Source: Blastocatellia bacterium AA13 (GTDB lineage: Bacteria > Acidobacteriota > Blastocatellia > UBA7656). From it: a stretch of 54,905 nt of DNA. Positions 9,150 to 16,750 of this stretch are shown here, piece by piece; position 1 is the first letter of the stretch; every line of letters begins with the position of its first letter. Both the position numbers and the translations under genes were made by a program. Where the stretch lies: positions 1 through 54,905 of the forward strand of contig QHVH01000061.1 in the NCBI GenBank assembly GCA_003222245.1. Direction: 5' to 3'. The notes under the pieces were generated by a model. The model was not told the DNA's origin. It saw only the letters and a list, made by a program, of their open reading frames with translations, and did not search any database.

Positions 9150-9454
9150 CTCTTTTGCTCCTGCATACGATTGAACACCGCTTCGTAGTAGACCCCGCTC
9201 TTGTCGCGTCGTATCGGAACAAGAAAGATGCTAAAGGCGCCGATCGTCTCGTGCTCCATTTGATAAATGGATTGCGGCAAAACGGCTTCGGCAGGCCCTC
9301 GGAATTCGAGAGAGAATTGTTCGTGATTCGGAGCGAAGCTGGTGTCCTCAAGCGAGACCAGCTCCAGATCGTATTGGGCCGAGTCGCCCAGCTTCAGCTT
9401 GAATGCCGTGTTGACGCTGCCGGCGAACTCTTCTTGTGAGATTTCCTCTCTCAT
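9146..9454 (-). CDS. Cytoplasmic DUF6916-like protein
   Basis: This 102-residue protein without a signal peptide matches the second half of the Tat-exported protein at 8174-8644: both have an F-x-G-P box, an IYQM/TYSM segment, a G-F-x-I/L-F-L/I-V-P strand and a YYEAVFNR/YYTAIINR ending. GAGGAGCGAGG precedes the ATG. Its stop overlaps the start of the GNAT gene downstream by 4 bases, and a second GNAT gene lies 13 bases upstream, so the order GNAT, DUF6916, GNAT forms an operon. Its role is unknown. Confidence 0.78.
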   Translation of the reverse strand: MREEISQEEFAGSVNTAFKLKLGDSAQYDLELVSLEDTSFAPNHEQFSLEFRGPAEAVLPQSIYQMEHETIGAFSIFLVPIRRDKSGVYYEAVFNRMQEQKS

Positions 9455-9467
9455 TAATCCTCGCTCC

Positions 9468-9944
9468 TCAAGTCGACTGATCCGGATTCTTCCGCATGAA
9501 CAGATGCGCTCCGTTCTCGCTTACCGGGACGAAGCCGAGCCGCTCATAGAGCTTCAGCGCCGGGCTGGTCATTTCAACGTGAAGCGTTATGGCTTTCGCC
9601 GAGCGGGCGCCCTCTTCAATCAATTGTTCAATCAACCGCGTTCCAATGCCGGAATTCTGATGGGCGGGCAGGAGCGCAATGTCGACGAGCCTGATTTCGC
9701 TCTCGCCTCGCATCACAAACAACCTGCCGATTGCCTGTTCGTCATGAAGAATGATGCTGTCCTGGGCGCCTGAAAACTGAAATCCATACTGCCCCTGGCG
9801 GGCAACGAACTGCATTCTGAGGAACGCTTCCTGCTGCGCCTGGTCCCATCCCCACGCCGCGATTTCGCTTTCACGCGAGCCGCGATAGAGCTCGAACAAC
9901 AGTCCTTCGTCATCGCGTGTCGCCGGACGCAGCGTGATCGTCAT
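9468..9944 (-). CDS. GNAT-family N-acetyltransferase (sister of 8670-9149)
   Basis: This 158-residue GNAT has an ITLRPATRDDE start, a VDIALLPAHQNSGIGTRL core carrying the Q-x-x-G-I-G acetyl-CoA motif, and LYERLGF near the C-terminus. It resembles the other GNAT in this cluster along its whole length. I prefer the ATG at 9944, which gives a typical family N-terminus; an in-frame ATG at 9989 would overlap the upstream gene by 13 bases and add an untypical 15 residues. The ribosome site before 9944 is weak (GCGAAG). The substrate is unknown. Confidence 0.8.
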   Translation of the reverse strand: MTITLRPATRDDEGLLFELYRGSRESEIAAWGWDQAQQEAFLRMQFVARQGQYGFQFSGAQDSIILHDEQAIGRLFVMRGESEIRLVDIALLPAHQNSGIGTRLIEQLIEEGARSAKAITLHVEMTSPALKLYERLGFVPVSENGAHLFMRKNPDQST

Positions 9945-9976
9945 ATCTTCGCGTTTACGGCATACAAGCTTTCGGG

Positions 9977-10534
9977 TTATGGCATACAAACTACGGATGC
10001 CACGCGTGTAGGGCAGTTCTTGGGAACAATCAGCACGACCTGACAGGTGCGCACCTTCTTTCCCTTCTTTTCAGTGTAGGTGTACAACTGCCGCCGCGGC
10101 TGGCAGTCGGCTCCGCGATTCCATTCAGGGCGGCGAAGGAGTATTCGCTCCTGCTTCTCGTCCACCGGATGCGAAATCCTGACTCCGTTATGACTGAGAT
10201 AAGAATCCACCACCTTCGCCGATTTCAATCGTATGCGGACTTCGACCGTGCCTGCGTATTTCTTCGCCATCTCGCCGGTGAAGACGTCTTCGCCTTTGAA
10301 GTTGCCGAGCATGAAATCGCCGTCGGTCTGTTTGCCCCACGTGAAATCCGAATTGAACTGATAGTTGGAAATCTCGCTTACTTCGACTTTGATCTCATCG
10401 TCGGAAGAGCTTTCAGGAGCGGCCTCAGTTACGGAGACCACGTTAAGAGAACCCAGCGAAGCGAGCAAGAGCGCTGCTACACAAAGCGCGTAACTTCTTG
10501 CCGAGAAAAGTGTTTGATTTTGAGTCTGATTCAT
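9977..10534 (-). CDS. Secreted protein of unknown function
   Basis: The protein has 185 residues. The N-terminus has a signal peptide (hydrophobic core about residues 16-33, then an alanine-rich cleavage region). The mature part is charged and begins with an acidic stretch (SSSDDEIKVEVSE), followed by a compact domain with four cysteines after residue 135 that could form disulfides outside the cytoplasm. I do not recognise the family. No clear ribosome site precedes the ATG. It sits upstream of the GNAT/DUF6916 genes on the same strand with a short gap, so it may be co-transcribed with them. Confidence 0.65.
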   Translation of the reverse strand: MNQTQNQTLFSARSYALCVAALLLASLGSLNVVSVTEAAPESSSDDEIKVEVSEISNYQFNSDFTWGKQTDGDFMLGNFKGEDVFTGEMAKKYAGTVEVRIRLKSAKVVDSYLSHNGVRISHPVDEKQERILLRRPEWNRGADCQPRRQLYTYTEKKGKKVRTCQVVLIVPKNCPTRVASVVCMP

Positions 10535-10844
10535 TTGTGATTCGTCATAACTGTCCCGAACGGGACATCCGAAAATAGCCCACCAGTTCTACTGATGGGT
10601 GGGCGGACATTTGATCCCGGGAGTTCCGCAAGGCACTGTTGATCCTTATGTCACACAGGAGCAAAGCCAGCAGGATGCCGACGATATGCAGCCGGTTTTA
10701 TTAGCACTTAACAATCACCTGCGATCCTGTCTGCGAGACATCAGCCTTTTCCCCTCGGCGCCAGGTTTATCTTGCGCCCCGAGCCCACCGATTCATCGGT
10801 GGGCTATTAATCGCACATCCCTTCGGGATGTATTCGCGCCGGAT
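10535..10844. other. Intergenic region with hairpin repeats
   Basis: About 310 bases with no convincing gene; a 90-aa plus-strand frame at 10599-10871 lacks family features. It holds a palindrome at 10552-10567 (tgtcccg aa cgggaca), an imperfect hairpin at about 10577-10604, and two strong hairpins at 10782-10805 and 10815-10831. Confidence 0.6.
10782..10831. terminator. Paired hairpins downstream of the CsgG-partner gene
   Basis: The first hairpin has an 11-bp perfect stem (agcccaccgat/atcggtgggct) with a 2-base centre. The second has a 7-bp stem (acatccc/gggatgt) around ttc. They lie 14 bases past the stop of the gene ending at 10845. They look like REP-style intergenic hairpins that can also end transcription; there is no obvious U-run. 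Confidence 0.5.
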
Positions 10845-12155
10845 CTACTTGTTGAACTGAGGCGGACGTAGCTTGAGAGTGACCCGGGCTATTTGGCCGC
10901 CGCCCATATCGCCTGCGCTGGATGGTCGAGTGACGCTCGGTTTCGCGCGTCGAGGCGGGGCCTTGGCCAGCGCGGGCTTGCGAGGCACGGAGCCCGCGGC
11001 AAGTGCTTCGACCTCAATCACGTTCTCCGAATAAGCTACGACCGGCGTCTTGAAAATCTTGCTGCCCATAGTGAAAGTCTGACCGTTGAACCATTCATAC
11101 AGCTCGAAGTCGTCCATTCCCGTGTCGAGTTTCAATCTCGAGGCGACGTCGCTCATGCCGGTTCCCAGCGTAGCGCGCGTTCCCGCATCCTGGAGCCTTT
11201 GCGCGATCGCCTGCACCAGCTTTGCGTCGGCCCAATGAACGACCAGCGTCTTCTCCTGCTTGAGCTGAGGTGTGTCGTAGATCACATCGCTGTCGGTGTA
11301 GATCGCCTCGAAGAGCTGCCCGATCGCCGTCTGCGCTATCACCGGCGCCACTGAATCAAGCGCGCGGTCAAAGGCCAGCATCGGAGACGAGCCGCTTCCA
11401 CGCTCGCTAACAATCGATTCGCCGAGAATCAACTGAGCGTTAGGCCGCAATATCGTGTAGGTGAAATTGGCGTCGCTTATGTAGCCGCCCTGGCTGAATG
11501 GCTTTGTTTCGGCTTCAGTATCTATATAGATCAAGTAGTCGGCCCCGTACTGGGTCGCTTCTCGAATCATCGCTTTTCGTTCGATCTCCGTGGGCGTGAC
11601 CTTGGTTCGAATCTTGAAGCTTATTGACTGCGTGGCGCCTTCGTAAGCCACGGGTCGCAGTCCGGACTGCTTGATTTTGTCGAACATCAATGCCCGAAGG
11701 GTCTTTGCCGACTTTGGATCTTCGAAGCGCGACGAAGGAAGGACCATGACCTTCGGAGCTTCTTTACCGAAGCTGAGGACCTTATTTTGTACAAGCGCGG
11801 ACACCATTGCCGCGAGATCGACGTCGCCCTCAACGGTGAGCGTGACCTGGGTTTCGTCGTCGTTGACGCGCTCGCTGACGACATTGAATGAGTTGAGATA
11901 CTGATCGGGCGGGTCGAGAGCGGTGTCAATCTCTTCGGCCAGCTTTCCGGTTATCTCCGGAGAGAATTTGGCCGCGAGAAAGTCACGAAGAAACTGCTTG
12001 CGGGCGCGCTTGGCCGCTATCATAGAGGAAGCCTTTCGCGTCGCCCGGTCGTAAGTAAATGTATAGCGCTTCCGCAGTGTGTCCGCGCGCGCGCCGGCGG
12101 ATGCGCAGGTGATCAACAGGATTCCAGTCAGAACGGCAGTAGCAGTTTTGGTCAC
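10845..12155 (-). CDS. Secreted protein, likely partner of the CsgG-like protein
   Basis: The 436-residue protein starts with GTG at 12153-12155, with AGGAG 8 bases upstream. A signal peptide covers residues 1-24. The body alternates alpha/beta segments; one part (about 130-215) has a strand VMVLPSSRF followed by helices and ADYLIYIDTEAE, like the nucleotide-fold-type domains of lipoproteins such as LpoB/FlgT and CsgG relatives. The tail (about 380-436) is rich in A, P, K and R. It follows the CsgG-like gene by 11 bases and is surely co-transcribed with it. I do not recognise an exact family; a periplasmic accessory for the CsgG-type pore or for envelope assembly is an inference. Confidence 0.65.
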   Translation of the reverse strand: MTKTATAVLTGILLITCASAGARADTLRKRYTFTYDRATRKASSMIAAKRARKQFLRDFLAAKFSPEITGKLAEEIDTALDPPDQYLNSFNVVSERVNDDETQVTLTVEGDVDLAAMVSALVQNKVLSFGKEAPKVMVLPSSRFEDPKSAKTLRALMFDKIKQSGLRPVAYEGATQSISFKIRTKVTPTEIERKAMIREATQYGADYLIYIDTEAETKPFSQGGYISDANFTYTILRPNAQLILGESIVSERGSGSSPMLAFDRALDSVAPVIAQTAIGQLFEAIYTDSDVIYDTPQLKQEKTLVVHWADAKLVQAIAQRLQDAGTRATLGTGMSDVASRLKLDTGMDDFELYEWFNGQTFTMGSKIFKTPVVAYSENVIEVEALAAGSVPRKPALAKAPPRRAKPSVTRPSSAGDMGGGQIARVTLKLRPPQFNK

Positions 12156-12166
12156 GATCGCTCTCC

Positions 12167-13156
12167 TTAGTTCTTTCGCCTGGGAGGTTCCGCGGCCCCG
12201 ACTTGCTTGACCGCGTAGTTCACTTTTATACGATCAAACCTGGGCTGCGGATCGCGATTGCCGTTCTCGTCGTATGTTTCGACGACCGTCGCCCACGACA
12301 GTTTGGGCTCTACATTGGCAATCCTGAGGCGTGCGTATTTTGTCGTCACATAGGAGAGTACTTCGCCGGCTGCGTTCCTGATCGGCTCATCCTGGCTGTA
12401 GATTTCGAATTCCTGGCCTGCCTGGATGGACTGTTCGCTTCCGAGATCGATTGCAACCCGGCCGCCGCGCACAAGCACTACGAGACCTTCGGTGGGCGCG
12501 GCGAGCCCGACTTCCTGGCTGAACTGGCCGGCGATCTTTTGCATCGCGATACGATAGCCTTCGCGCAGGGTGTCATAGTCGCTGCGCTGCTTGCCGACAG
12601 AGTTCTTGCTAACCTTCTCTTCGTAGGAGCGCGAGAGCTTAACAACGCCGGTTTCGGCATCAAGCATCTGTATCTGGACTTTAGCTTTTACATCCGAGGC
12701 CAATTCTTCACCGCCGCTGACTCCGATCTTGCCCAGTCCTCTCGATATCGCGCTCGAGCGCGGAACCGTGCTCTTTTCGGCCGTCACGTCGAGGGCGTTT
12801 CCGATGATGATGATTCGAGCGGAGAGGAGTTTTCCTACGCGAGTCGCCTGTTTCGGGTCGACCAGATCGGAATTGTTGAAGCCCTGCTCGCTAAGGAGCT
12901 TGTCGCGTTGGGCCGAGGTTATCACTTCGTACCGGCCGCTTTGACTCAGAGCGTCTTCCAGCGATGCTGTAGTCACGTTGACGGTCCATGAAGCATTCGG
13001 CGAGGCCGCGCCTAAAACTACCACGCGTTGTTTGCCTCCTTTATCGGCGGGAGCCTGGCCCGATTTTCGTTGCGCCGATGCGCTCAAAGATGAAATCAAT
13101 AGCAATGCAAAAAACAGAAGAAATCTCTTATAAGTCATGATACCTCTATAAGTCAT
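12167..13156 (-). CDS. CsgG/HfaB-family outer-membrane secretion or envelope protein
   Basis: The protein has 329 or 323 residues, depending on which of two duplicated starts is used (13156 or 13138). A signal peptide is followed by the CsgG core: ASLEDALSQSGRYEVITSAQRDK near 60-85, then the GKLLSARIIIIGNALDVT strand pair, KVQIQMLDAETG, and a C-terminal beta-rich domain (about 220-310). No lipobox cysteine is visible in the signal region, so unlike Escherichia coli CsgG it may not be a lipoprotein. There are no curlin, CsgE or CsgF genes nearby, so it is more likely to serve another export or envelope task. It is followed at 11 bases by a secreted partner gene. Confidence 0.8.
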   Translation of the reverse strand: MTYRGIMTYKRFLLFFALLLISSLSASAQRKSGQAPADKGGKQRVVVLGAASPNASWTVNVTTASLEDALSQSGRYEVITSAQRDKLLSEQGFNNSDLVDPKQATRVGKLLSARIIIIGNALDVTAEKSTVPRSSAISRGLGKIGVSGGEELASDVKAKVQIQMLDAETGVVKLSRSYEEKVSKNSVGKQRSDYDTLREGYRIAMQKIAGQFSQEVGLAAPTEGLVVLVRGGRVAIDLGSEQSIQAGQEFEIYSQDEPIRNAAGEVLSYVTTKYARLRIANVEPKLSWATVVETYDENGNRDPQPRFDRIKVNYAVKQVGAAEPPRRKN

Positions 13157-13164
13157 GATACCTC
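13129..13164 (-). repeat. Perfect 18-bp tandem duplication of ribosome site and start codon
   Basis: The unit tataagtcatgatacctc occurs at 13129-13146 and again at 13147-13164. Each copy carries a GAGGT ribosome site and the ATG of the CsgG-like gene. The copies are in frame, so two starts six codons apart are available (13156 and 13138). Confidence 0.9.
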
Positions 13165-13619
13165 CGTCGGAATTTCAGAGTGAAAGAGGTTGTTTCAATT
13201 CAAGAGCCGGAGTCGCCGTGGTTAGGAGCTTTAACGCGGATTCACAAGGGATCACCGGCATGTTTTGTTGACCCGGTGACTATATGCAAGGCGGTGATCA
13301 GTGTCAACGGCAGCATCGTAACGGCAAGGTTCCCAGGGCAGGTTCATCGCATCAAGGCAACCCGGTCTTGCCGGGCCAAAAGAGGATGAGGGAAGGTCGG
13401 GTTATACCGGAGATTGAGAGACTAGATCACCAGCGGATCGAGTTTGGTAATTCGAGGCCGCCAGTTTACTCTGACTTCGTATCCTATTTCGGTATCGCTC
13501 GAACGCCCATCCGGTGTTGCCGCGGCTCGGATTCGCCGAGTCGTTGGCCCGCCTTACTGTATCCCAGACGATTTGCGGCTCCGATGCAGCGCGCTGTGTG
13601 TACTAACTATGAGCCCATC
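13157..13619. other. Intergenic region without recognisable gene
   Basis: 463 bases between the ExbB-like gene and the CsgG-like gene, both on the minus strand. Short plus-strand frames overlap one another here but show no family features or ribosome sites. The CsgG promoter should lie in its left part; I see no convincing -35/-10. Confidence 0.45.
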
Positions 13620-14390
13620 TTACGAAGCTTTATTTCTATTGAGCCTTCTAAGATATGCCATTAGCTCCGATGACGAGTTGTTCATTTCAATCCTGAATGC
13701 TTCAAGGCGATTGCTGAAATGATTGAAAGCCCAGACGGCGGGAATTGCGACGACTAACCCAAAGCTCGTCTCGACCAGCGCCTCAGAGATGCCTCCAGCT
13801 ACTGCATGGAGTCCCGTTCCCTCTGCTACTCTCATCCCCTGAAATGCATTGATAATACCGATGACAGTGCCAAGCAGACCCACAAATGGCGCTGTTGATC
13901 CGATCGTAGCGAGGCCTGACAGTCCCCGCGCGAGCTCGGCGGTCTTGAGCGCCCGGGATCGTTCGAGAGACTCACGCACGGCTGATGCGAAGGATTTACG
14001 TGATCCCCGTGCTTGCTGCTGCATCAAGAATTCTTGCAGACCGGCGTTCACGATAAAGGCGAGGTGCGACCGTTTGTGCTCCTCGGAAATCTTTATAGCG
14101 GATTCTATCTGATGCTCTCGCAGGGCGGCCGCGGCTCTGGGCGCAAATTCCTTTGATTGATTGGAGGCCGCGTTAAAGGCAAGCCAGCGTTCCATCATAA
14201 CGCTGATGGAGTAAATGCTCATCACAGCCAGCACGATCGCAATTGTTCGAGCGGGCCATTGCATCCGCTGAATCATGTCTACCAACGAAAGGCTCTCAAC
14301 CGAAGTCTGACCGTCGAGTGCGGCGGCGATATTACTAATTACGAAGTAGACTGTTTGCAGCGAAAAGTAGAGAGCAGCCGAAAATAACAT
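13620..14390 (-). CDS. MotA/TolQ/ExbB proton channel family protein
   Basis: The 256-residue protein has three membrane segments (about 3-23, 48-68 and 165-225 as a long hairpin) and the family motif near 165-185 (ATIGSTAPFVGLLGTVIGI, then NAFQGM). Such proteins form proton-driven channels with an ExbD/TolR partner and energise TonB or Tol systems in the inner membrane. GAGGAGGTG lies 5 bases before the ATG. No ExbD or TonB gene is adjacent, so the partner must be elsewhere; the window does hold one TonB-dependent receptor (16881-20243), which a channel of this kind could power. Confidence 0.88.
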   Translation of the reverse strand: MLFSAALYFSLQTVYFVISNIAAALDGQTSVESLSLVDMIQRMQWPARTIAIVLAVMSIYSISVMMERWLAFNAASNQSKEFAPRAAAALREHQIESAIKISEEHKRSHLAFIVNAGLQEFLMQQQARGSRKSFASAVRESLERSRALKTAELARGLSGLATIGSTAPFVGLLGTVIGIINAFQGMRVAEGTGLHAVAGGISEALVETSFGLVVAIPAVWAFNHFSNRLEAFRIEMNNSSSELMAYLRRLNRNKAS

Positions 14391-14612
14391 CTTTCACCTC
14401 CTCGTAGGTTATCCGGCGGCGCTCTTGTATCAGGATATTTGACACCGAGCGAACAGATTAGGTTCCAGAGTCCAGGACAGCCGCCCTTTGAAGAAATCAA
14501 CTGAGATGTTGGACGAGGGTCGATTATTCACTGAAATTCATATCGGGTTGCTAACGTTGTCCGTCTACTTTCTTAGAGGTGCGGTTTCAATTCGTGCATA
14601 ATAGGAGGCCAG

Positions 14613-15326
14613 ATGTCGGATCACGAGAGTCCCTCAGCGCCGTTTATGTCAGGCCATTCGCTCGCACAAGCTACGACGATACTGCTGGCCGCGTGCATTG
14701 TCGTGGACTTAATTGCCATTGCGGGCGGTTATTCTCATATATTGGCCGTCGCGAAGGAGGTGACGGCGCCGCTTGGCGGTGCGGCTCCTGAAAAATACAA
14801 CAGTTTCGAGTTCATGGTTTTAATGATCCAGATAGCCGTATATTTCGTCACCGGTCTGGTGTTCATGATTTGGGTTTATCGAGCATTCCGTAACCTGCCT
14901 TCGCTTGGCGTTCACAACCCGCGATTTTCGCCGGGGTGGGCTGTCGGCTGGTTCTTTGTACCGATTTTAAATCTCGTTCGGCCATACGAAGTGATGCAGG
15001 CGCTATGGCGGGACAGCAACCCCGATGTGGGAATCTCCGATCGCTTCTTTGAACAGCACAAAGGTATGCTTGAAACTTATTCCTCAAAGACTCGTCTGAT
15101 AGGCCTGTGGTGGGCTTTTGTGATCATAGCAGCTCTCGCGTATCGAGCATCCGCGATGGTCACGGCAAACTCAACGAAATCCGCTGATGTCGTGACTGCG
15201 AGCTGGATCAGCTTAATCTCGGACGGCCTCTGGATTGGCGCGGCAGCGGTCCTTGGGTTGATTGTTAGAGGAATTGAAGCAAGACAGGAAGAAAAATGGC
15301 GCCGAATGACTATTGAAGCCGCCTGA
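14613..15326 (+). CDS. DUF4328 membrane protein
   Basis: The 237-residue protein has four predicted membrane segments (about 18-42, 66-90, 163-182 and 196-220). Between the second and third lies the DUF4328 signature: W-V-Y-R-A-F-R-N-L-P, then LGVHNPRFSPGWAVGWFFVP and RPYEVMQALW. AGGAGG lies 5 bases before the ATG. DUF4328 proteins have no known activity. The gene is transcribed away from the ExbB-like gene and converges with the antitoxin gene downstream. Confidence 0.88.
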   Translation: MSDHESPSAPFMSGHSLAQATTILLAACIVVDLIAIAGGYSHILAVAKEVTAPLGGAAPEKYNSFEFMVLMIQIAVYFVTGLVFMIWVYRAFRNLPSLGVHNPRFSPGWAVGWFFVPILNLVRPYEVMQALWRDSNPDVGISDRFFEQHKGMLETYSSKTRLIGLWWAFVIIAALAYRASAMVTANSTKSADVVTASWISLISDGLWIGAAAVLGLIVRGIEARQEEKWRRMTIEAA

Positions 15327-15355
15327 GAGCATGAACACAAGGCATCCTGGATCCA

Positions 15356-15454
15356 TTAAAGCAATAAGCGTGTTTGCTTGTAGAATGCCTTCTGGATGTC
15401 TGGAGGAGCGCCTTCTAAGGATTTTATGAAACGCTCCGTATAATCAAGCTTCAT
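15356..15454 (-). pseudogene. Truncated RelE/ParE-type toxin remnant
   Basis: A 32-codon frame opens with an ATG that overlaps the antitoxin stop (ATGA), the usual arrangement of a type II toxin-antitoxin pair. Its product begins MKLDYTERFIKSLEGAPP and continues with IQKAFYKQ, like the N-terminus of RelE/ParE-superfamily toxins of about 90 residues, and then meets a TAA at 15356-15358. The sequence beyond does not resume the family in this frame. The toxin is therefore probably inactive. Confidence 0.7.
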
Positions 15455-15735
15455 CGTGCGCGTTTAGCCGCTTTTGCCTTGGCTCGATGCTTTAGCTGTC
15501 CCTTCAAGGAAGCAACCATCTCGTCGGCTGAGTCGAAGGGTCCGTACGTGCGGCCTTTGCGAATATCGGTCAAGGCTTCGTCAATTCGCCGATCGACCAG
15601 GGTCTTGGGAGCAAGGGTAATCTTACCTTTTTCGAGTTTCGCTTCAAGCAGATCGCCCACGTTCAAGCCTGCCTTCTCACGCAAGGTAGAAGGAAGCGTT
15701 ACCTGACCTTTGGTTTTTACTCTAACTAACGACAT
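15451..15735 (-). CDS. AbrB/SpoVT/MazE-type antitoxin or regulator
   Basis: The 94-residue protein begins with the swapped-hairpin AbrB DNA-binding motif (residues 3-45: VRVKTKGQVTLPSTLREKAGL, then GDLLEAKLEKGKITLAPK). The middle part binds the toxin in related pairs; the C-terminus is rich in K, R and A. The overlapping downstream gene is a truncated toxin, so this antitoxin is orphaned and may persist as an autoregulator or as protection against incoming toxins. No ribosome site is evident before the ATG. Confidence 0.85.
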   Translation of the reverse strand: MSLVRVKTKGQVTLPSTLREKAGLNVGDLLEAKLEKGKITLAPKTLVDRRIDEALTDIRKGRTYGPFDSADEMVASLKGQLKHRAKAKAAKRAR

Positions 15736-16250
15736 AGTAGAAAGTTGGAAAGTCTAACTCTCCCAGAGTAGCACACTCACGGTGTCGCGGCCATTTCACG
15801 GGGTCATCGCGGAAATCGAAAACGGATCTAAATCTGAAATCAAGAAGGCCGCAACCCTTTCAGGGTTGGATAGCCCAAACGCTGCTTAACCCCTGGCAGG
15901 CGGAGCCAACCCCGGGGCTGGAAGCCACAACCACTTCGTGGTTTACTGCGAAAAACCAGACGGTTTACTGCGGAAATACCAGACAAGGATGTCTCTGATT
16001 TCCGCGGTTTTCAATCGCGCGAAAACTTGATGCGCACCTCTTATTCCTCCCATGCCTGATCCTCGGCCGATTTCGAAGGCTATAAACGCCACGCGGCACG
16101 CTTTGTAGACGAATACATATTTTCGGAGATCCGCCGCAATCGCGCCTGATCAAGCGCGCTTGACTGTTAATGATGTATCCTGTCGGACCCAACGAGCCTT
16201 CCCGGAACACTTGCTTCGAAATGACGATAGAGCTGTTTTCTACGGAATTA
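15736..16250. other. Gene-free stretch with intergenic repeats
   Basis: An 81-aa minus-strand frame at 15965-16210 has no recognisable domain or ribosome site and I do not accept it. The left half holds a cluster of small hairpins and a tandem repeat (15852-15984). Confidence 0.55.
15852..15984. repeat. REP-like hairpin cluster and 22-bp tandem repeat
   Basis: Hairpins include caaccct-ttc-agggttg (15852-15868), a ccaacccc/gggctgg pair and aaccac-ttc-gtggtt. Then ggtttactgcg followed by a short A-rich run and ccagac occurs twice in tandem (about 15939-15984). Such short hairpins are common between genes in acidobacteria and planctomycetes. Confidence 0.55.
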
Positions 16251-16253
16251 GAA

Positions 16254-16283
16254 ATATTCGTATAGAATCGTATGATCGAATAT
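16254..16283. promoter_or_regulatory. Inverted repeat, possible operator for the HTH-TOBE regulator
   Basis: The arms atattcg (16254-16260) and cgaatat (16277-16283) flank 16 bases that contain two copies of tcgtat. The site is just upstream of the promoter of 16328-16720, as expected for autoregulation by its helix-turn-helix product. Confidence 0.4.
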
Positions 16284-16290
16284 GAGTGAC

Positions 16291-16319
16291 TTGACTATAA
16301 CAATCTGGACGTGTATAGA
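16291..16319 (+). promoter_or_regulatory. Sigma-70-type promoter, probably giving a leaderless transcript
   Basis: ttgact (16291-16296), 17 bases, tataga (16314-16319). The expected start of transcription falls at about 16326, one or two bases before the ATG at 16328, and there is no ribosome site in between. Confidence 0.55.
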
Positions 16320-16327
16320 GCCGGCTT

Positions 16328-16720
16328 ATGGAATTATTGAAGCCGCAGGAGGCAGCTAAGCTGATGAGCGTCAGCTATCCAACGCTCAAGCAATGGATCT
16401 ATAAGGGCAAGGTTCAATCGGTGCGGACGCCGGGAGGACACCACCGCATTCCACGCAGCGAAGTGGAGCGCTTCAGCAAGACGACTCGTCCAAAACGCAA
16501 ACCCGACGGGCTTCAGGCGATCAGCGGCCGGAATAAGCTATTAGGCACCGTTACAGAGGTGCAGTACGAAGGGCTGCTCGCGCAAGTGACCTTGAACATT
16601 GCCGGCCAGTTTATTACCTCGATTATCACTCGCGATGCGTGCGAGGAATTGGGTCTCAAAAAAGGGACGCGGGCATTCGCGCTCATCAAGGCAACCGAAG
16701 TAATGATGATTCGAGGCTGA
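16328..16720 (+). CDS. HTH-TOBE regulator (excisionase-like HTH plus molybdate-binding Mop domain)
   Basis: The 130-residue protein has residues 3-52 as a MerR/excisionase-type HTH (PQEAAKLMSVSYPTLKQWIY, then GGHHRIPRSEVERF). Residues 68-130 form a TOBE/Mop domain (RNKLLGTVTEVQ..., ending AFALIKATEVMMIRG), which in ModE and molbindins binds molybdate or tungstate. The family is seen as a small oxyanion-responsive regulator. It is followed at 30 bases by a truncated Mop frame and then a TonB-dependent receptor, so it may control that receptor. The molybdate link is from family knowledge; the ligand is not shown here. Confidence 0.8.
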   Translation: MELLKPQEAAKLMSVSYPTLKQWIYKGKVQSVRTPGGHHRIPRSEVERFSKTTRPKRKPDGLQAISGRNKLLGTVTEVQYEGLLAQVTLNIAGQFITSIITRDACEELGLKKGTRAFALIKATEVMMIRG

Positions 16721-16750
16721 GCGTCGCTCGGCGCTCCTCCTGGAGATGGC

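Noticed and set aside
10599-10871. 90-aa plus-strand frame
   Set aside because: It overlaps strong hairpins, has no ribosome site or domain, and runs into the antisense of a real gene.
13180-13722. Overlapping short plus-strand frames
   Set aside because: No ribosome sites or family features; the right end is antisense to the ExbB-like gene.
15852-15984. CRISPR array
   Set aside because: The repeats are short hairpins and one tandem pair without regular spacers or cas genes.
15965-16210. 81-aa minus-strand frame
   Set aside because: Basic, cysteine-containing sequence without recognisable domain or ribosome site, in a repeat-rich gap.
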